From NCBI RefSeq assembly GCF_000967965.1, contig NZ_LACC01000002.1:248001-312000 (forward strand): a stretch of DNA of 64,000 bases, in the 5' to 3' direction. Under the pieces are notes generated by a model. The model did no database searches, was not told the origin of the DNA, and worked only from the letters and a program-made list of their open reading frames with translations. Below, piece after piece: positions 24,237-33,692 of this stretch. The translations under genes were made by a program, and so were the position numbers. How positions within the stretch are numbered: the stretch's first letter is position 1; every line of letters begins with the position of its first letter. This DNA is from Pseudomonas fluorescens. GTDB taxonomy: Bacteria; Pseudomonadota; Gammaproteobacteria; Pseudomonadales; Pseudomonadaceae.

Positions 24237-26837
24237 GTGCTTGAAGCCTACCGCAAACATATCGAAGAGCGCGCAGCACTGGGTATCGTTCCCCAGCCGC
24301 TAAACGCCGAACAAACTGCAGGCCTGGTCGAGCTGCTGAAAAATCCCCCGGCTGGCGAAGAAGCATTCCTCGTTGACCTGATCACCAATCGCGTTCCGCC
24401 TGGAGTGGACGAAGCAGCCTATGTAAAGGCCGGCTTCCTGTCCGCCATCGCCAAAGGCGAAGCCAAATCCCCCCTGATCGACAAGAAGCGCGCTGTTGAA
24501 CTGCTCGGCACCATGCAGGGCGGCTACAACATCGTGACTCTGGTTAACCTGCTGGACGACGCCGAACTGGCTCCAGTAGCTGCCAAAGAACTCAAGCACA
24601 CCCTGCTGATGTTCGACGCCTTCCACGACGTCGCTGAAAAAGCCAAGAACGGTAACGTTCACGCCCAAGGCGTGCTGCAATCCTGGGCTGACGGCGAGTG
24701 GTTCGTGAAGCGCCCGACCCTGGCCGACAAGATCAGCCTGCGCGTGTTCAAGGTCACCGGCGAAACCAACACCGACGACCTGTCCCCTGCCCCTGATGCC
24801 TGGTCCCGTCCAGACATCCCGCTGCACGCCCTGGCCATGCTGAAAATGGCTCGCGACGGCATCGTGCCTGACGCACAAGGCGTCACCGGTCCGATGAAGC
24901 AGATCGAAGAAATGCGCAACGCCGGCTTCCCTATCGCCTACGTCGGTGACGTGGTCGGTACCGGTTCTTCGCGTAAATCGGCCACCAACTCCGTACTGTG
25001 GTTCTTCGGCGACGACGTTCCTTATGTACCGAACAAGCGTGCCGGCGGTTTCTGCTTCGGCAGCAAGATCGCTCCGATCTTCTACAACACCATGGAAGAT
25101 GCCGGCGCACTGCCAATCGAATTCGACGTTTCCAACATGCACATGGGCGACGTGATCGACCTGTACCCGCATGCTGGCAAAGTCTGCAAGCACGGCACCG
25201 ACGAAGTCCTGACCACCTTCGAAATGAAGACTCCGGTCCTGTTGGACGAAGTTCGTGCTGGCGGCCGTATTCCGCTGATCATCGGCCGTGGCCTGACCGA
25301 GAAGGCTCGCACCGAGCTGGGTCTGCCACCTTCGACCCTGTTCAAGAAGCCTGAAGCACCGGCTGAAAGCACCAAGGGTTTCACCCTGGCGCAGAAAATG
25401 GTCGGCAAGGCTTGCGGCGTAACCGGCGTTCGTCCGGGCACCTACTGCGAACCGAAGATGACCACCGTGGGTTCCCAGGACACCACCGGTCCCATGACCC
25501 GTGACGAACTGAAAGACCTGGCGTGCCTGGGCTTCTCGACCGATCTGGTGATGCAGTCTTTCTGCCACACCGCGGCTTATCCAAAGCCGATCGACGTGAC
25601 CACCCACCACACCCTGCCTGACTTCATCATGACCCGCGGCGGCGTTTCCCTGCGTCCGGGCGACGGCATCATCCACTCGTGGCTGAACCGCATGCTGCTG
25701 CCAGACACCGTCGGTACCGGTGGTGACTCCCACACCCGTTTCCCGATCGGCATCTCGTTCCCGGCCGGTTCCGGTCTGGTTGCGTTCGCCGCAGCCACCG
25801 GCGTCATGCCGCTGGACATGCCTGAGTCGATCCTGGTTCGCTTCAAAGGCGAACTGCAGCCAGGCGTCACCCTGCGTGACCTGGTTCACGCCATTCCTTA
25901 CTACGCGATCCAGGCTGGCCTGCTGACCGTAGAGAAGAAAGGCAAGAAGAACGCCTTCTCCGGTCGCATCCTGGAGATCGAAGGTCTGCCTAAGCTGACC
26001 GTAGAGCAAGCGTTCGAACTGTCTGACGCCTCGGCTGAACGTTCGGCTGCCGGTTGCACCATCCAGCTGTCCAAAGAGTCGATTGCCGAATACCTGCAGT
26101 CCAACATCACTCTGCTGCGCTGGATGATCGGCGAAGGCTACGGCGATGCACGTACTCTGGAACGTCGCGCTCAAGCAATGGAAGCCTGGCTGGCCAACCC
26201 TGAGCTGCTGCAAGCGGACAAAGACGCTGAATACGCTGAAATCATCGAGATCGACCTGGCCGACATCAAAGAGCCTGTGCTCTGCGCGCCGAACGATCCG
26301 GACGACGCTCGCCTGCTCTCCAGCGTTGCTGGCGAGAAGATCGACGAAGTGTTCATCGGTTCGTGCATGACCAACATCGGTCACTTCCGCGCTGCCGGCA
26401 AGTTGCTGGAACAGGTCAAGGGTCAGCTGCCAACCCGTCTGTGGCTGTCGCCGCCGACCAAGATGGACGCTCACCAGCTGACCGAAGAAGGCTACTACGG
26501 CATCTACGGCAAGGCCGGCGCTCGTATGGAAATGCCGGGCTGCTCGCTGTGCATGGGTAACCAGGCACGTGTAGAGCCGAACTCGACTGTCGTGTCGACT
26601 TCGACCCGTAACTTCCCGAACCGTCTGGGTGACGGCGCGAACGTCTACCTGGCTTCGGCTGAACTGGCGTCCGTGGCTTCCATCCTGGGTCGCCTGCCGA
26701 CCGTCGAGGAGTACATGGAATACGCTGGCAAGATCGACAGCATGGCGGCCGATGTCTACCGCTACCTGTCCTTCGACCAGATCGCCGAGTTCCGTGAAGC
26801 TGCTGCGAACGCCAACATCCCGGTCGTTCAAGCCTAA
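24237..26837 (+). CDS. acnB: Aconitate hydratase B
   Basis: 866 residues from a GTG at 24237 preceded by GAGGG. It catalyses citrate to isocitrate in the TCA cycle and can act as 2-methylaconitate hydratase. With this start the [4Fe-4S] ligands fall at Cys710, Cys769 and Cys772 (FIGSCMTN and [10 protein letters not shown]), the same numbers as in E. coli AcnB, which supports the GTG over the ATG at 24222. The domain order (HEAT-like, swivel, then catalytic domains) is that of AcnB. In other bacteria apo-AcnB binds mRNA when iron is low. A long structured leader precedes it and a strong terminator follows. Confidence 0.97.
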   Translation: MLEAYRKHIEERAALGIVPQPLNAEQTAGLVELLKNPPAGEEAFLVDLITNRVPPGVDEAAYVKAGFLSAIAKGEAKSPLIDKKRAVELLGTMQGGYNIVTLVNLLDDAELAPVAAKELKHTLLMFDAFHDVAEKAKNGNVHAQGVLQSWADGEWFVKRPTLADKISLRVFKVTGETNTDDLSPAPDAWSRPDIPLHALAMLKMARDGIVPDAQGVTGPMKQIEEMRNAGFPIAYVGDVVGTGSSRKSATNSVLWFFGDDVPYVPNKRAGGFCFGSKIAPIFYNTMEDAGALPIEFDVSNMHMGDVIDLYPHAGKVCKHGTDEVLTTFEMKTPVLLDEVRAGGRIPLIIGRGLTEKARTELGLPPSTLFKKPEAPAESTKGFTLAQKMVGKACGVTGVRPGTYCEPKMTTVGSQDTTGPMTRDELKDLACLGFSTDLVMQSFCHTAAYPKPIDVTTHHTLPDFIMTRGGVSLRPGDGIIHSWLNRMLLPDTVGTGGDSHTRFPIGISFPAGSGLVAFAAATGVMPLDMPESILVRFKGELQPGVTLRDLVHAIPYYAIQAGLLTVEKKGKKNAFSGRILEIEGLPKLTVEQAFELSDASAERSAAGCTIQLSKESIAEYLQSNITLLRWMIGEGYGDARTLERRAQAMEAWLANPELLQADKDAEYAEIIEIDLADIKEPVLCAPNDPDDARLLSSVAGEKIDEVFIGSCMTNIGHFRAAGKLLEQVKGQLPTRLWLSPPTKMDAHQLTEEGYYGIYGKAGARMEMPGCSLCMGNQARVEPNSTVVSTSTRNFPNRLGDGANVYLASAELASVASILGRLPTVEEYMEYAGKIDSMAADVYRYLSFDQIAEFREAAANANIPVVQA

Positions 26838-26852
26838 CGTTGCAACGCAATG

Positions 26853-26890
26853 AAAAACGCCGCCCATCGTGAGATGAGCGGCGTTTTTTT
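26853..26890 (+). terminator. Rho-independent terminator of acnB
   Basis: AAAACGCCGC-(cc)ATC-gtga-GAT(ga)-GCGGCGTTTT followed by further T residues, 15 bases after the stop. The A-run upstream makes it potentially bidirectional. Confidence 0.9.
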
Positions 26891-26925
26891 ATGCCTGAAA
26901 ATTCGCCAGTGAAGTGTGAGCTTTT

Positions 26926-27046
26926 TGTGGCGAGGGGGCTTGCCCCCGTTCGGCTGCGTAGCAGTCGTAAATTCGGTAAACACTGTTTAGTCATGGAAAT
27001 ACTGGGGCCGCTGCGCGACCCAACGGGGGCAAGCCCCCTCGCCACA
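26926..27046. repeat. REP inverted pair (GGCGAGGGGGCTTGCCCCC type)
   Basis: TGTGGCGAGGGGGCTTGCCC and its inverted partner flank about 75 bases between acnB and the convergent SulP gene. Confidence 0.87.
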
Positions 27047-27062
27047 AAAGCTCTCCCACAGG

Positions 27063-28715
27063 TTATGCGTTCAGCTTGTGGGCCTGCTGCACCGCACCAT
27101 CCACACTCAACCCACTCAGCACCACCCCGCTAACCTCCACCTGCGGCAACGCCGCCAACGCCGCTTGTGCGTCGTCCTTCAGACGCGCCAGAATCAGGCG
27201 TTTGCCCTCCTGATGCACCCGCGCGAAAAACTCCTGCAACGCCTCGATGCTGGTGCCATCCAGATCTGGTGATTCCTCAAGACTGAGAATCACCGAATGA
27301 ACCGGCGTTTGCGAATGCCGGATCAGACGCAAGGCACCGCCAAGAATCCGTTCGACGTTGGCAAAGAACAACGCTTCCCCCGGTCGCACAATCAACACGC
27401 CCGGCACGGCTTGTGCCGTTGGGTGGCGTTGCAGGTCGACAAAGTCGTGACTGCCATCGATGCGCCCCAGGATCTGGATATCCGCCGCCGACATCTGTTT
27501 GAGCATCAGCAACACACTGATCGCCACCGCCACCAGCAAGCCGTCCAGCACCCCCAGCACCAACACCGCAGCCACGGCGCAGATCACCAGCAAGCGGTCA
27601 CGGCGCCAGATGAAATAGCGTCCCAGCGGCTGCAGGCTCAAGCCGCGCCCCAGGGCATGGATGACGATGGCGGCGAGGATCGGTTCCGGGGTCAGGGCGA
27701 TGTAAGGCAGCACCGTCAGGACAATGACCAGCACCACCAGTGCCGCCACGATACCGGCCAGGCGCGAAGTGGCACCCGCCGCCTCGTTGGCCGAGGTCGC
27801 CGAATACCCCGCTCCCGCTGGCATGCCGTGGAACAGGCCGGACAGCAGGTTGGAAGCCCCCAGCGCCAGCAGATCGCGGTTCGAGTTGACCCGATCGCGA
27901 TGTTTTAGAGCAAAAGAACTGATCGAGCCATAGGACTCCGCATACAGAATCATCACCATGGCGAACGCCAATTCCCCCAGACGCAGCCAGTCGGCAAACG
28001 GCAGTACCGGCAACTTCGGCACCTCCAGGCTCAGGTCAATCACGCCGATCAGCTTTACGCCATGGGCCGGCAGGTCCAGCCACTGCCCCGCCGCAATGCC
28101 GATCACCACCACCAACAAACCACCGGGCAGGCGCCGAAACCGCGCAAACAGCCATAACAAGGCCAATGCCACGGCGCCGACCGCCGCTGCAGCCCAGTTC
28201 CATTGCGGCAGTTGTTCCAGTAATTGCGGCAGGAAGCCCACCAGGTTGGCCTCGGTCAAATGCACGCCGACCACACTGGCGACCTGTTTGAGAATGATGG
28301 TCAGCGCCAGGCCAAAAGCAAAACCGCGCAGCACCGGCTTGGCGATGAACGAGGTCACGCTGCCGAGCTTGAACAACCCCGCCAGCAAGAAAAACGCCCC
28401 GGTCACCAGCACCAGGCCGAAGGCCAGGGTCGAGCGAAGCCCGGGATCGCCATTGGCCAGGGTGGCGGTCGCGGCGGCCAGTACGGCGGCGGCGGATGAA
28501 GTGGCCGAGACAATCGCAAAGCGGCTGGTGCCGAACAAGCCATAACACAGCAATCCGGCGAACAAGGCGATCACCCCGGCCTGGGGCGCCAGGGCGGCGA
28601 TGCTTGAATAGGCGACCGCTTCGGGCAGCAACAGGCCGGCAATCGACAAACCTGCCAACAGGTCCTGCCAGCGGTTGGGTTGCTCGGTGGGGTTAGCGTT
28701 TGGGGCGCTCGACAA
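27063..28715 (-). CDS. SulP-family anion transporter with STAS domain
   Basis: 550 residues if translation begins at the TTG at 28715, which has GGAGA eight bases upstream; no ATG is available before the first membrane helix. About residues 15-420 hold the SulP core (LAGLSIAGLLLPEAVAYSSIAAL, SATSSAAAVLAA, GMPAGAGYSATSANEAAGA). A cytoplasmic STAS domain occupies the C-terminus (from about 440; VPGVLIVRPGEALFFANVERIL, LSLEESPDLDGTSIEAL). It moves sulphate, bicarbonate or a dicarboxylate; the ion is unknown. Expression is separated from the upstream permease by a terminator. Confidence 0.88.
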   Translation of the reverse strand: MSSAPNANPTEQPNRWQDLLAGLSIAGLLLPEAVAYSSIAALAPQAGVIALFAGLLCYGLFGTSRFAIVSATSSAAAVLAAATATLANGDPGLRSTLAFGLVLVTGAFFLLAGLFKLGSVTSFIAKPVLRGFAFGLALTIILKQVASVVGVHLTEANLVGFLPQLLEQLPQWNWAAAAVGAVALALLWLFARFRRLPGGLLVVVIGIAAGQWLDLPAHGVKLIGVIDLSLEVPKLPVLPFADWLRLGELAFAMVMILYAESYGSISSFALKHRDRVNSNRDLLALGASNLLSGLFHGMPAGAGYSATSANEAAGATSRLAGIVAALVVLVIVLTVLPYIALTPEPILAAIVIHALGRGLSLQPLGRYFIWRRDRLLVICAVAAVLVLGVLDGLLVAVAISVLLMLKQMSAADIQILGRIDGSHDFVDLQRHPTAQAVPGVLIVRPGEALFFANVERILGGALRLIRHSQTPVHSVILSLEESPDLDGTSIEALQEFFARVHQEGKRLILARLKDDAQAALAALPQVEVSGVVLSGLSVDGAVQQAHKLNA

Positions 28716-28732
28716 TCCAGTGTCTCCAGGCG

Positions 28733-28765
28733 AAAAAAAACCGCTGCACGTATCACGTGCAGCGG
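28733..28765 (-). terminator. Rho-independent terminator of the serine/threonine permease gene
   Basis: The minus strand reads CCGCTGCACGT-gat-ACGTGCAGCGG followed by eight T, 45 bases after the permease stop. Confidence 0.93.
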
Positions 28766-28809
28766 CCACTGTAGCTGTCAATCCGGCACTGCGCGAGCAG
28801 GCCGGTAGA

Positions 28810-30090
28810 TCACGCGGTCAGCGAGTAGATCAACGCCGTGATCGCCACCAGGCCCACCGCCGTCACGAAGACGTTGGAGGCCTGACCGCGATAGCGTGCC
28901 ATCGCCGGCACCTTGCGGATGGCGTACATCGGCATCAGGAACAGAATCGCCGCGATCACCGGGCCACCGAGGGTTTCGATCATGCCGAGGATGCTCGGGT
29001 TCAGCGTAGCGACGATCCAGCACACCACCAGCATGAAGGCGGCGGTCATGCGGTCCAGGGCCTTGGCGGACGGACGCTTGCCGCTCTTGACGATCAGGCC
29101 CTTGAGGCCTTCGCTGGCGCCGATGTAGTGCCCCAGGAACGACTTGGAAATGGCCACGAAGGCAATCAACGGCGCCGCGAAGGCGATGGTCGGATTGCTG
29201 AAGTGGTTGGCCAGGTACGACAGGATCGACAGGTTCTGCGCCTTGGCTTCAGCCAGTTGCGCTGGCGACAGGGTCAGCACGCAACTGAAGACGAAGAACA
29301 GCACCATCACCACCATCAGCAGGTGGGCGCGGGACAGGATCTGCGAGCTGCGCTCCTCGGCGTGCTCACCGTAGCGACGCTTCTGGTCAACGGCAAACGC
29401 CGAGATGATCGGCGAGTGGTTGAACGAGAACACCATCACCGGAATCGCCAGCCACAGGGTATGCAGCAGCGCCGACGGTGCCGGCACGCTGCTGGCGGTG
29501 GCGAGGATGCCGCCGTTCCAGTGGGGAACCAGGTAAACCGCCAGGAACAGCAGCGCGACGATGAACGGGTAGACCATCAGGCTCATGGCCTTGACGATCA
29601 ATTGCTCACCGCAACGCACCACCGCCAGCAGGCCGAGGATCAGCACCAGCGACAGCACGGCGCGCGGTGGCGGCGTGATGTGCAGTTGATGCTCCATGAA
29701 GCTGCCGACCGTGTTGGTCAGGGCCACGCTGTAGATCAGCAGGATCGGGAAAATCGCGAAGAAGTACAGCAAGGTGATCAGCGCGCCGGCCTTGATGCCG
29801 AAATGCTCCTCCACCACTTCAGTGATGTCGGCGCCTTCACGACCGGACAGCACGAAACGGGTCAGCCCACGGTGTGCGTAGAACGTCATCGGGAACGCCA
29901 GCAGCGCCAGGACCAGCAACGGCCAGAAACCGCCCAGGCCTGCGTTGATCGGCAAAAACAGGGTTCCCGCACCAATCGCCGTGCCAAACAGGCCCAGCAT
30001 CCAGGTGGTGTCCTGGCGATTCCAGCTCGAAAGCGTCGCGGGTGTCGCTTCTACATAGCGTTCGTTAACGCTATTGGCCTGATCATTCAT
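28810..30090 (-). CDS. sdaC: HAAAP-family serine/threonine transporter (SdaC-like)
   Basis: 426 residues (E. coli SdaC 429); the ATG at 30090 has GGAGAT upstream, and a longer frame to 30183 has no ribosome site. Eleven membrane segments are predicted. The first carries the LGLFGTAIGAGTLFLPINAG substrate-site motif of the hydroxy/aromatic amino acid permeases, and FSFNHSPIISAF matches the SdaC/TdcC branch. It would import serine or threonine with protons. Between the start and the next gene (30091-30453) there are only a REP pair and promoter-like DNA. Confidence 0.87.
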   Translation of the reverse strand: MNDQANSVNERYVEATPATLSSWNRQDTTWMLGLFGTAIGAGTLFLPINAGLGGFWPLLVLALLAFPMTFYAHRGLTRFVLSGREGADITEVVEEHFGIKAGALITLLYFFAIFPILLIYSVALTNTVGSFMEHQLHITPPPRAVLSLVLILGLLAVVRCGEQLIVKAMSLMVYPFIVALLFLAVYLVPHWNGGILATASSVPAPSALLHTLWLAIPVMVFSFNHSPIISAFAVDQKRRYGEHAEERSSQILSRAHLLMVVMVLFFVFSCVLTLSPAQLAEAKAQNLSILSYLANHFSNPTIAFAAPLIAFVAISKSFLGHYIGASEGLKGLIVKSGKRPSAKALDRMTAAFMLVVCWIVATLNPSILGMIETLGGPVIAAILFLMPMYAIRKVPAMARYRGQASNVFVTAVGLVAITALIYSLTA

Positions 30091-30254
30091 CCGGTGGGAT
30101 CTCCACATTCCGGTCACTTGCCACCCGGCCAGGACGCGTCGGAATACCCGACAGGCGGCGTCCGGCCGAAACAGGGGCGGCATTCTGGGGGATTAGTGAG
30201 CAGAAGCAAAGACTTAGGTGAGGAACGGTGGTACCAGTTCGCCGACAAAATCAC

Positions 30255-30340
30255 CTGTAGGAGCTGGCTTGCCAGCGAAGGCGTCCGAAAAATCGGCGCA
30301 TGGCTCAAGACCGCCTTCGCCGGCAAGCCGGCTCCTACAA
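30255..30340. repeat. REP inverted pair
   Basis: CTGTAGGAGCTGGCTTGCCA faces GGCAAGCCGGCTCCTACA in the 363-base gap between the divergent permease and tautomerase genes. Confidence 0.83.
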
Positions 30341-30453
30341 GGGAATGCGGCGATGTCGGCACTTGCACTTGATCGCCTGAGTGCAATCCGCGCTTGATAA
30401 AGGTCTACCATCATGTATTTTTAATCGACCTGCATTCCTTCTGGAGTCTTCCC

Positions 30454-30837
30454 ATGCCACTGGTTCGCGTCGACATCAAAAAACATCAGGACCCCACCCA
30501 CGTCAAACGCATCGGCCAACTGATCTACGCCGCCATGCACAGCACCATCGGTGTGCCGCAGAACGATAATTTCCAGATACTCGCCGAACACGATGCGCAG
30601 CATTTCATCTTTGATTCCGGTTATCTGGGCATCAACCGTTCGGACCAGTTGGTGGTGATCCAGATCACCATGAGCGAAGGACGAACCGTCGAGCAGAAAA
30701 AACTCCTCTACAAAACCATCGCCGAAAGCCTTAATGCAGAGCTGGCGGTGCGCCTGGAGGACGTTTTCATTAATCTGGTGGAAGTGAAAAAAGAGAACTG
30801 GTCGTTCGGCAACGGGATTGCCCAATACGCCCTCTGA
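30454..30837 (+). CDS. Tautomerase-superfamily protein
   Basis: 127 residues. After Met removal the N-terminal proline (MPLVRVDI) is the catalytic base expected of the 4-oxalocrotonate tautomerase/MSAD superfamily, and the two beta-alpha-beta halves are visible, the second with VVIQITMSEGRTVEQKKLLYKTIAESL. The ATG at 30454 follows GGAG. The substrate is unknown. It precedes a TetR gene on the same strand by 28 bases. Confidence 0.85.
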   Translation: MPLVRVDIKKHQDPTHVKRIGQLIYAAMHSTIGVPQNDNFQILAEHDAQHFIFDSGYLGINRSDQLVVIQITMSEGRTVEQKKLLYKTIAESLNAELAVRLEDVFINLVEVKKENWSFGNGIAQYAL

Positions 30838-30865
30838 TATTCAACCTGCAAACCGAGAATGACCC

Positions 30866-31453
30866 ATGCCCCGAGTTTCCCGCAAACAAGCCGACCTCAA
30901 CCGCGAGACCATCGTCGAAGCCGCCACCCGGCTGTTTCGCGAACGCGGCTTGCACGGGATCAGTGTGGTTGATGTGATGGCCGCCGCCGGCCTGACCCAC
31001 GGCGGTTTCTACGGGCACTTCGAATCCAGGGAAGCCCTGGCGCAAGAGGCCAGCGGCCGGGCTTTCGAGCAGGCCGCACAACGCTGGCTAGGACGGGTGG
31101 CCGAGCATGACAGCAAGGACGCCGCCCGCCGCGCCGTGGTCGAAACCTACCTGTCCAACGAAAGCCGGGACAATCCAGGCGACAGCTGCCCGGTGGTGGC
31201 CTTTGCCGGGGACATGTGCCATGAGGCCGCCGAGAGCGGATTGCGCCAGACCTATCTGCTGGGCCTGAACAACCTGCTCGATTCCCTCGGCTCGCTGCTG
31301 GACGCAGAGGACGAAGCCGGCAAACGACAGCAGGCGCTGGTGCAGTATTCGCTGATGTTCGGGGCGTTGATGCTGTCCCGGGCCACCCGTGGCGACCCGC
31401 TGTCGGATGAAATTCTCGAAGCTGCCCGGGCCGCCCTCACGCCATCGAAATAA
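30866..31453 (+). CDS. TetR-family transcriptional regulator
   Basis: 195 residues. The N-terminal helix-turn-helix reads ETIVEAATRLFRERGLHGISVVDVMAAAGLTHGGFYGHFESREAL as family pattern (residues about 12-56). The C-terminal ligand domain resembles the group that represses reductase or oxidoreductase genes. It probably regulates itself and the tautomerase gene, though no operator was identified. Confidence 0.9.
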   Translation: MPRVSRKQADLNRETIVEAATRLFRERGLHGISVVDVMAAAGLTHGGFYGHFESREALAQEASGRAFEQAAQRWLGRVAEHDSKDAARRAVVETYLSNESRDNPGDSCPVVAFAGDMCHEAAESGLRQTYLLGLNNLLDSLGSLLDAEDEAGKRQQALVQYSLMFGALMLSRATRGDPLSDEILEAARAALTPSK

Positions 31454-31478
31454 ATCGCCCGCCCCCACGCAATAAAAA

Positions 31479-31552
31479 GATCGCAGGCTTTGCCAGCTCC
31501 TACACTCAGCGCAGTGCCCGCCATGGCGCAGGAGCTGCCACGGGCTGCGATC
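31479..31552. repeat. Inverted repeat of the GATCGCAG...CTCCTAC type
   Basis: GATCGCAGGCTTTGCCAGCT faces AGCTGCCACGGGCTGCGATC. This is another dispersed intergenic repeat class common in fluorescent pseudomonads. Confidence 0.75.
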
Positions 31553-31635
31553 GCTGGTGGTTGCCAAGCCATCCTGAAATCAGCAATCTCAAGTGACGTT
31601 CGAGCCGATTTTTCGATGCCCACAGGGAGGCAAAA

Positions 31636-32607
31636 ATGCCTGTAACCGTTCTGGTACTGGTTGAAACCATCAATGATTACCTGCCTATCCTTGAACATCA
31701 GGGTTTTCACCTGATCCTGGCCCCGACGCCCGCCGAGCGCGCCGAAGCCATCGCCCGCCACACCGGGCAGATCGACGCCGTCCTCACCCGTGGCCCGTTG
31801 GGGCTGTATGCCGATGAAATCGCCGCCCTGCCCAACCTCAAGATCATCTGCGTGATCGGCGCTGGCCATGAACACGTCGACCTGCAGGCCGCCGCGAACC
31901 GGGGCATCACCGTCACCAATGGTGCCGGGGTCAACGCCTCGTCCGTCGCCGACCATGCCATGGCGCTGCTGCTGTCGCTGGTGCGCGACATCCCCCGCTG
32001 TGATGCCGCCGTACGGCGGGGCGAGTGGCCAAAGATCATGCGCCCGTCCCTGGCCGGCAAACGCTTGGGCATCCTCGGCCTCGGCGCGGTCGGCATGGCC
32101 ATCGCCAAACGCGCCAGCGCCGGTTTCGACATGGACATTTGCTACCACAGTCGCCAGCATCGTAGTGATGTGTCCTACACCTTCTGCTCGACCCCGGCCG
32201 AACTGGCGCGGGCCTCGGACTTCCTGATCGTTGCCACGCCCGGCGGCGTGGGCACCCGGCAACTGATCAATCGCCCGGTGCTCGACGCGTTGGGCCCCAA
32301 CGGGTTTATCGTCAACATCGCCCGGGCCAGCGTGATTGCCACTGCCGACCTGATCAGCGCCCTGGAGCAGCGCCGGATCGCCGGTGCCGCGCTGGACGTG
32401 TTCGACGCCGAACCCAAGGTGCCGGATGCACTCAAGACCCTGAACAACGTGATCCTCACCCCCCATGTCGCCGGGTTGTCCCCGGAAGCCACCCAGGGCA
32501 CCGTCGAACTGGTGGGCAAGAACCTCGTGGCGTTTTTCTCCGGCCAACCGGTGCTCACGCCGATTGCCTTGCCCGCGCCGATCACGCCCTACCCGGTCAC
32601 CGATTAA
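31636..32607 (+). CDS. D-2-hydroxyacid dehydrogenase
   Basis: 323 residues; GGGAGG precedes the ATG. The Rossmann motif GILGLGAVGMAIAKRA (about 146-161) and the catalytic residues Arg (NIARASV), Glu (DVFDAEP) and His (ILTPHVAG) of the D-2-hydroxyacid dehydrogenase family are all present. It reduces glyoxylate, hydroxypyruvate or a similar 2-oxo acid with NAD(P)H; the cofactor preference is not clear. Its stop overlaps the convergent tssA stop (shared TTAA). Confidence 0.9.
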   Translation: MPVTVLVLVETINDYLPILEHQGFHLILAPTPAERAEAIARHTGQIDAVLTRGPLGLYADEIAALPNLKIICVIGAGHEHVDLQAAANRGITVTNGAGVNASSVADHAMALLLSLVRDIPRCDAAVRRGEWPKIMRPSLAGKRLGILGLGAVGMAIAKRASAGFDMDICYHSRQHRSDVSYTFCSTPAELARASDFLIVATPGGVGTRQLINRPVLDALGPNGFIVNIARASVIATADLISALEQRRIAGAALDVFDAEPKVPDALKTLNNVILTPHVAGLSPEATQGTVELVGKNLVAFFSGQPVLTPIALPAPITPYPVTD

Positions 32608-33692
32608 AGGACGCCCAACAGCGTCCACAGGCGACGGGATTCGGCATCGGCCGAGATCAGTTCACCCAACAGTTCACTCAGCGGTTTGTTGCCCCACTCC
32701 ACCCCCCTGCGAATCAAATAAGGGACGGGGCTGTGGGGTTCGGTGCGTGTCAGGTACTCGGCAATCAACAGTAATTGCCGGTAGGCCTCGTCGCGACTCG
32801 CCGGCTCGCGAAACACCTGAGGTGTGGATGGCGTCGGCGCCAGCCCGGCCGATTCTGACGCCGCCAGGGATGGCGGCTCGACCGGCGCCTCGGTCAACGG
32901 TCGTGGCTGCATGGCGATGAACTCCTGGACCAGTGTCAATAACGCTTCGATCACATCCTGCAAACCCCTGAAGCCCGGTGCCTGGGCGCCGAGGTAAGCA
33001 TCACTCCAGGCTCGCAGCCGTTGCAGATGTTGCAGGCTCGCCAGCAGGTTGTCCTGGCGGCGTAGCCAGTGGGACGGAGGTGTGGACCGGATCAGCTCGG
33101 TGAGTTTTTGCTGTTCGCCCCTTGCTGTTTCCGCCGCTGTTTTTGCCGCTTTGCTGTCATTGACCAGTACCTGTTGCAACTGTAATCGCCGCCACGCGTC
33201 CAGACAGTAACCTTCGAATTCACCCTGATGCGGATCGATCAGCGCCACCCGTGTCAGCAACACTTCGCTGTAGCGCCGCACCAGCCACTCCAGGGGAATG
33301 ACCCGCCATGACTGGTCACCGTCTTCGGCCCGGGGATGAAGCTGCTCGGGGTAGCGCTCGCATAAGCCCGCGACCAGCGCGAGACTGCCCGGCAAGCCGT
33401 CCAGGCCGTCCCGATGCAACCAGGCCTCACCGAGCCAGGCGCATACCATCAAATCCTTGCTGCGCTCGAGTAGCAACGTGGTCGTCAGCTTTTCCAGCTC
33501 TGGCCATTGCGCCCGTTTGATCGACGACTGCCAGACTCCCGTTGGCAGGCTGGTGTCGTCCTCCCGACGCAGTTCGCGGGCCAGGTCGAACTCACGCTCG
33601 TAACGCAAATCCTCGCCGCAGGGTGCCTGTTCGCTGATCGGTTCGAGCAGCCGGGCAATCAGTTCCGGCAACGGTGGTGAAATCAGGTTCAC
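32604..33692 (-). CDS. tssA: T6SS baseplate/tail-assembly protein TssA
   Basis: 362 residues. An ImpA-N domain covers about residues 8-115 (CGEDLRYEREFDLARELRRE, VWQSSIKRAQWPELEKLTTTLL, KDLMVCAWLGEAWL). A variable helical middle and a C-terminal VasJ-like segment follow (RDEAYRQLLLIAEYLTRTEPHSPVPYLIRRGVEWG). TssA primes the baseplate and coordinates sheath polymerisation at the distal end. It is the last gene of the leftward operon and overlaps the tssM stop by four bases. Confidence 0.93.
   Translation of the reverse strand: MNLISPPLPELIARLLEPISEQAPCGEDLRYEREFDLARELRREDDTSLPTGVWQSSIKRAQWPELEKLTTTLLLERSKDLMVCAWLGEAWLHRDGLDGLPGSLALVAGLCERYPEQLHPRAEDGDQSWRVIPLEWLVRRYSEVLLTRVALIDPHQGEFEGYCLDAWRRLQLQQVLVNDSKAAKTAAETARGEQQKLTELIRSTPPSHWLRRQDNLLASLQHLQRLRAWSDAYLGAQAPGFRGLQDVIEALLTLVQEFIAMQPRPLTEAPVEPPSLAASESAGLAPTPSTPQVFREPASRDEAYRQLLLIAEYLTRTEPHSPVPYLIRRGVEWGNKPLSELLGELISADAESRRLWTLLGVL

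Noticed and set aside
24300..26867. 855-codon open frame antisense to acnB
   Set aside because: Lies entirely opposite a conserved enzyme; composition is a mirror of acnB codons and no family is recognisable.
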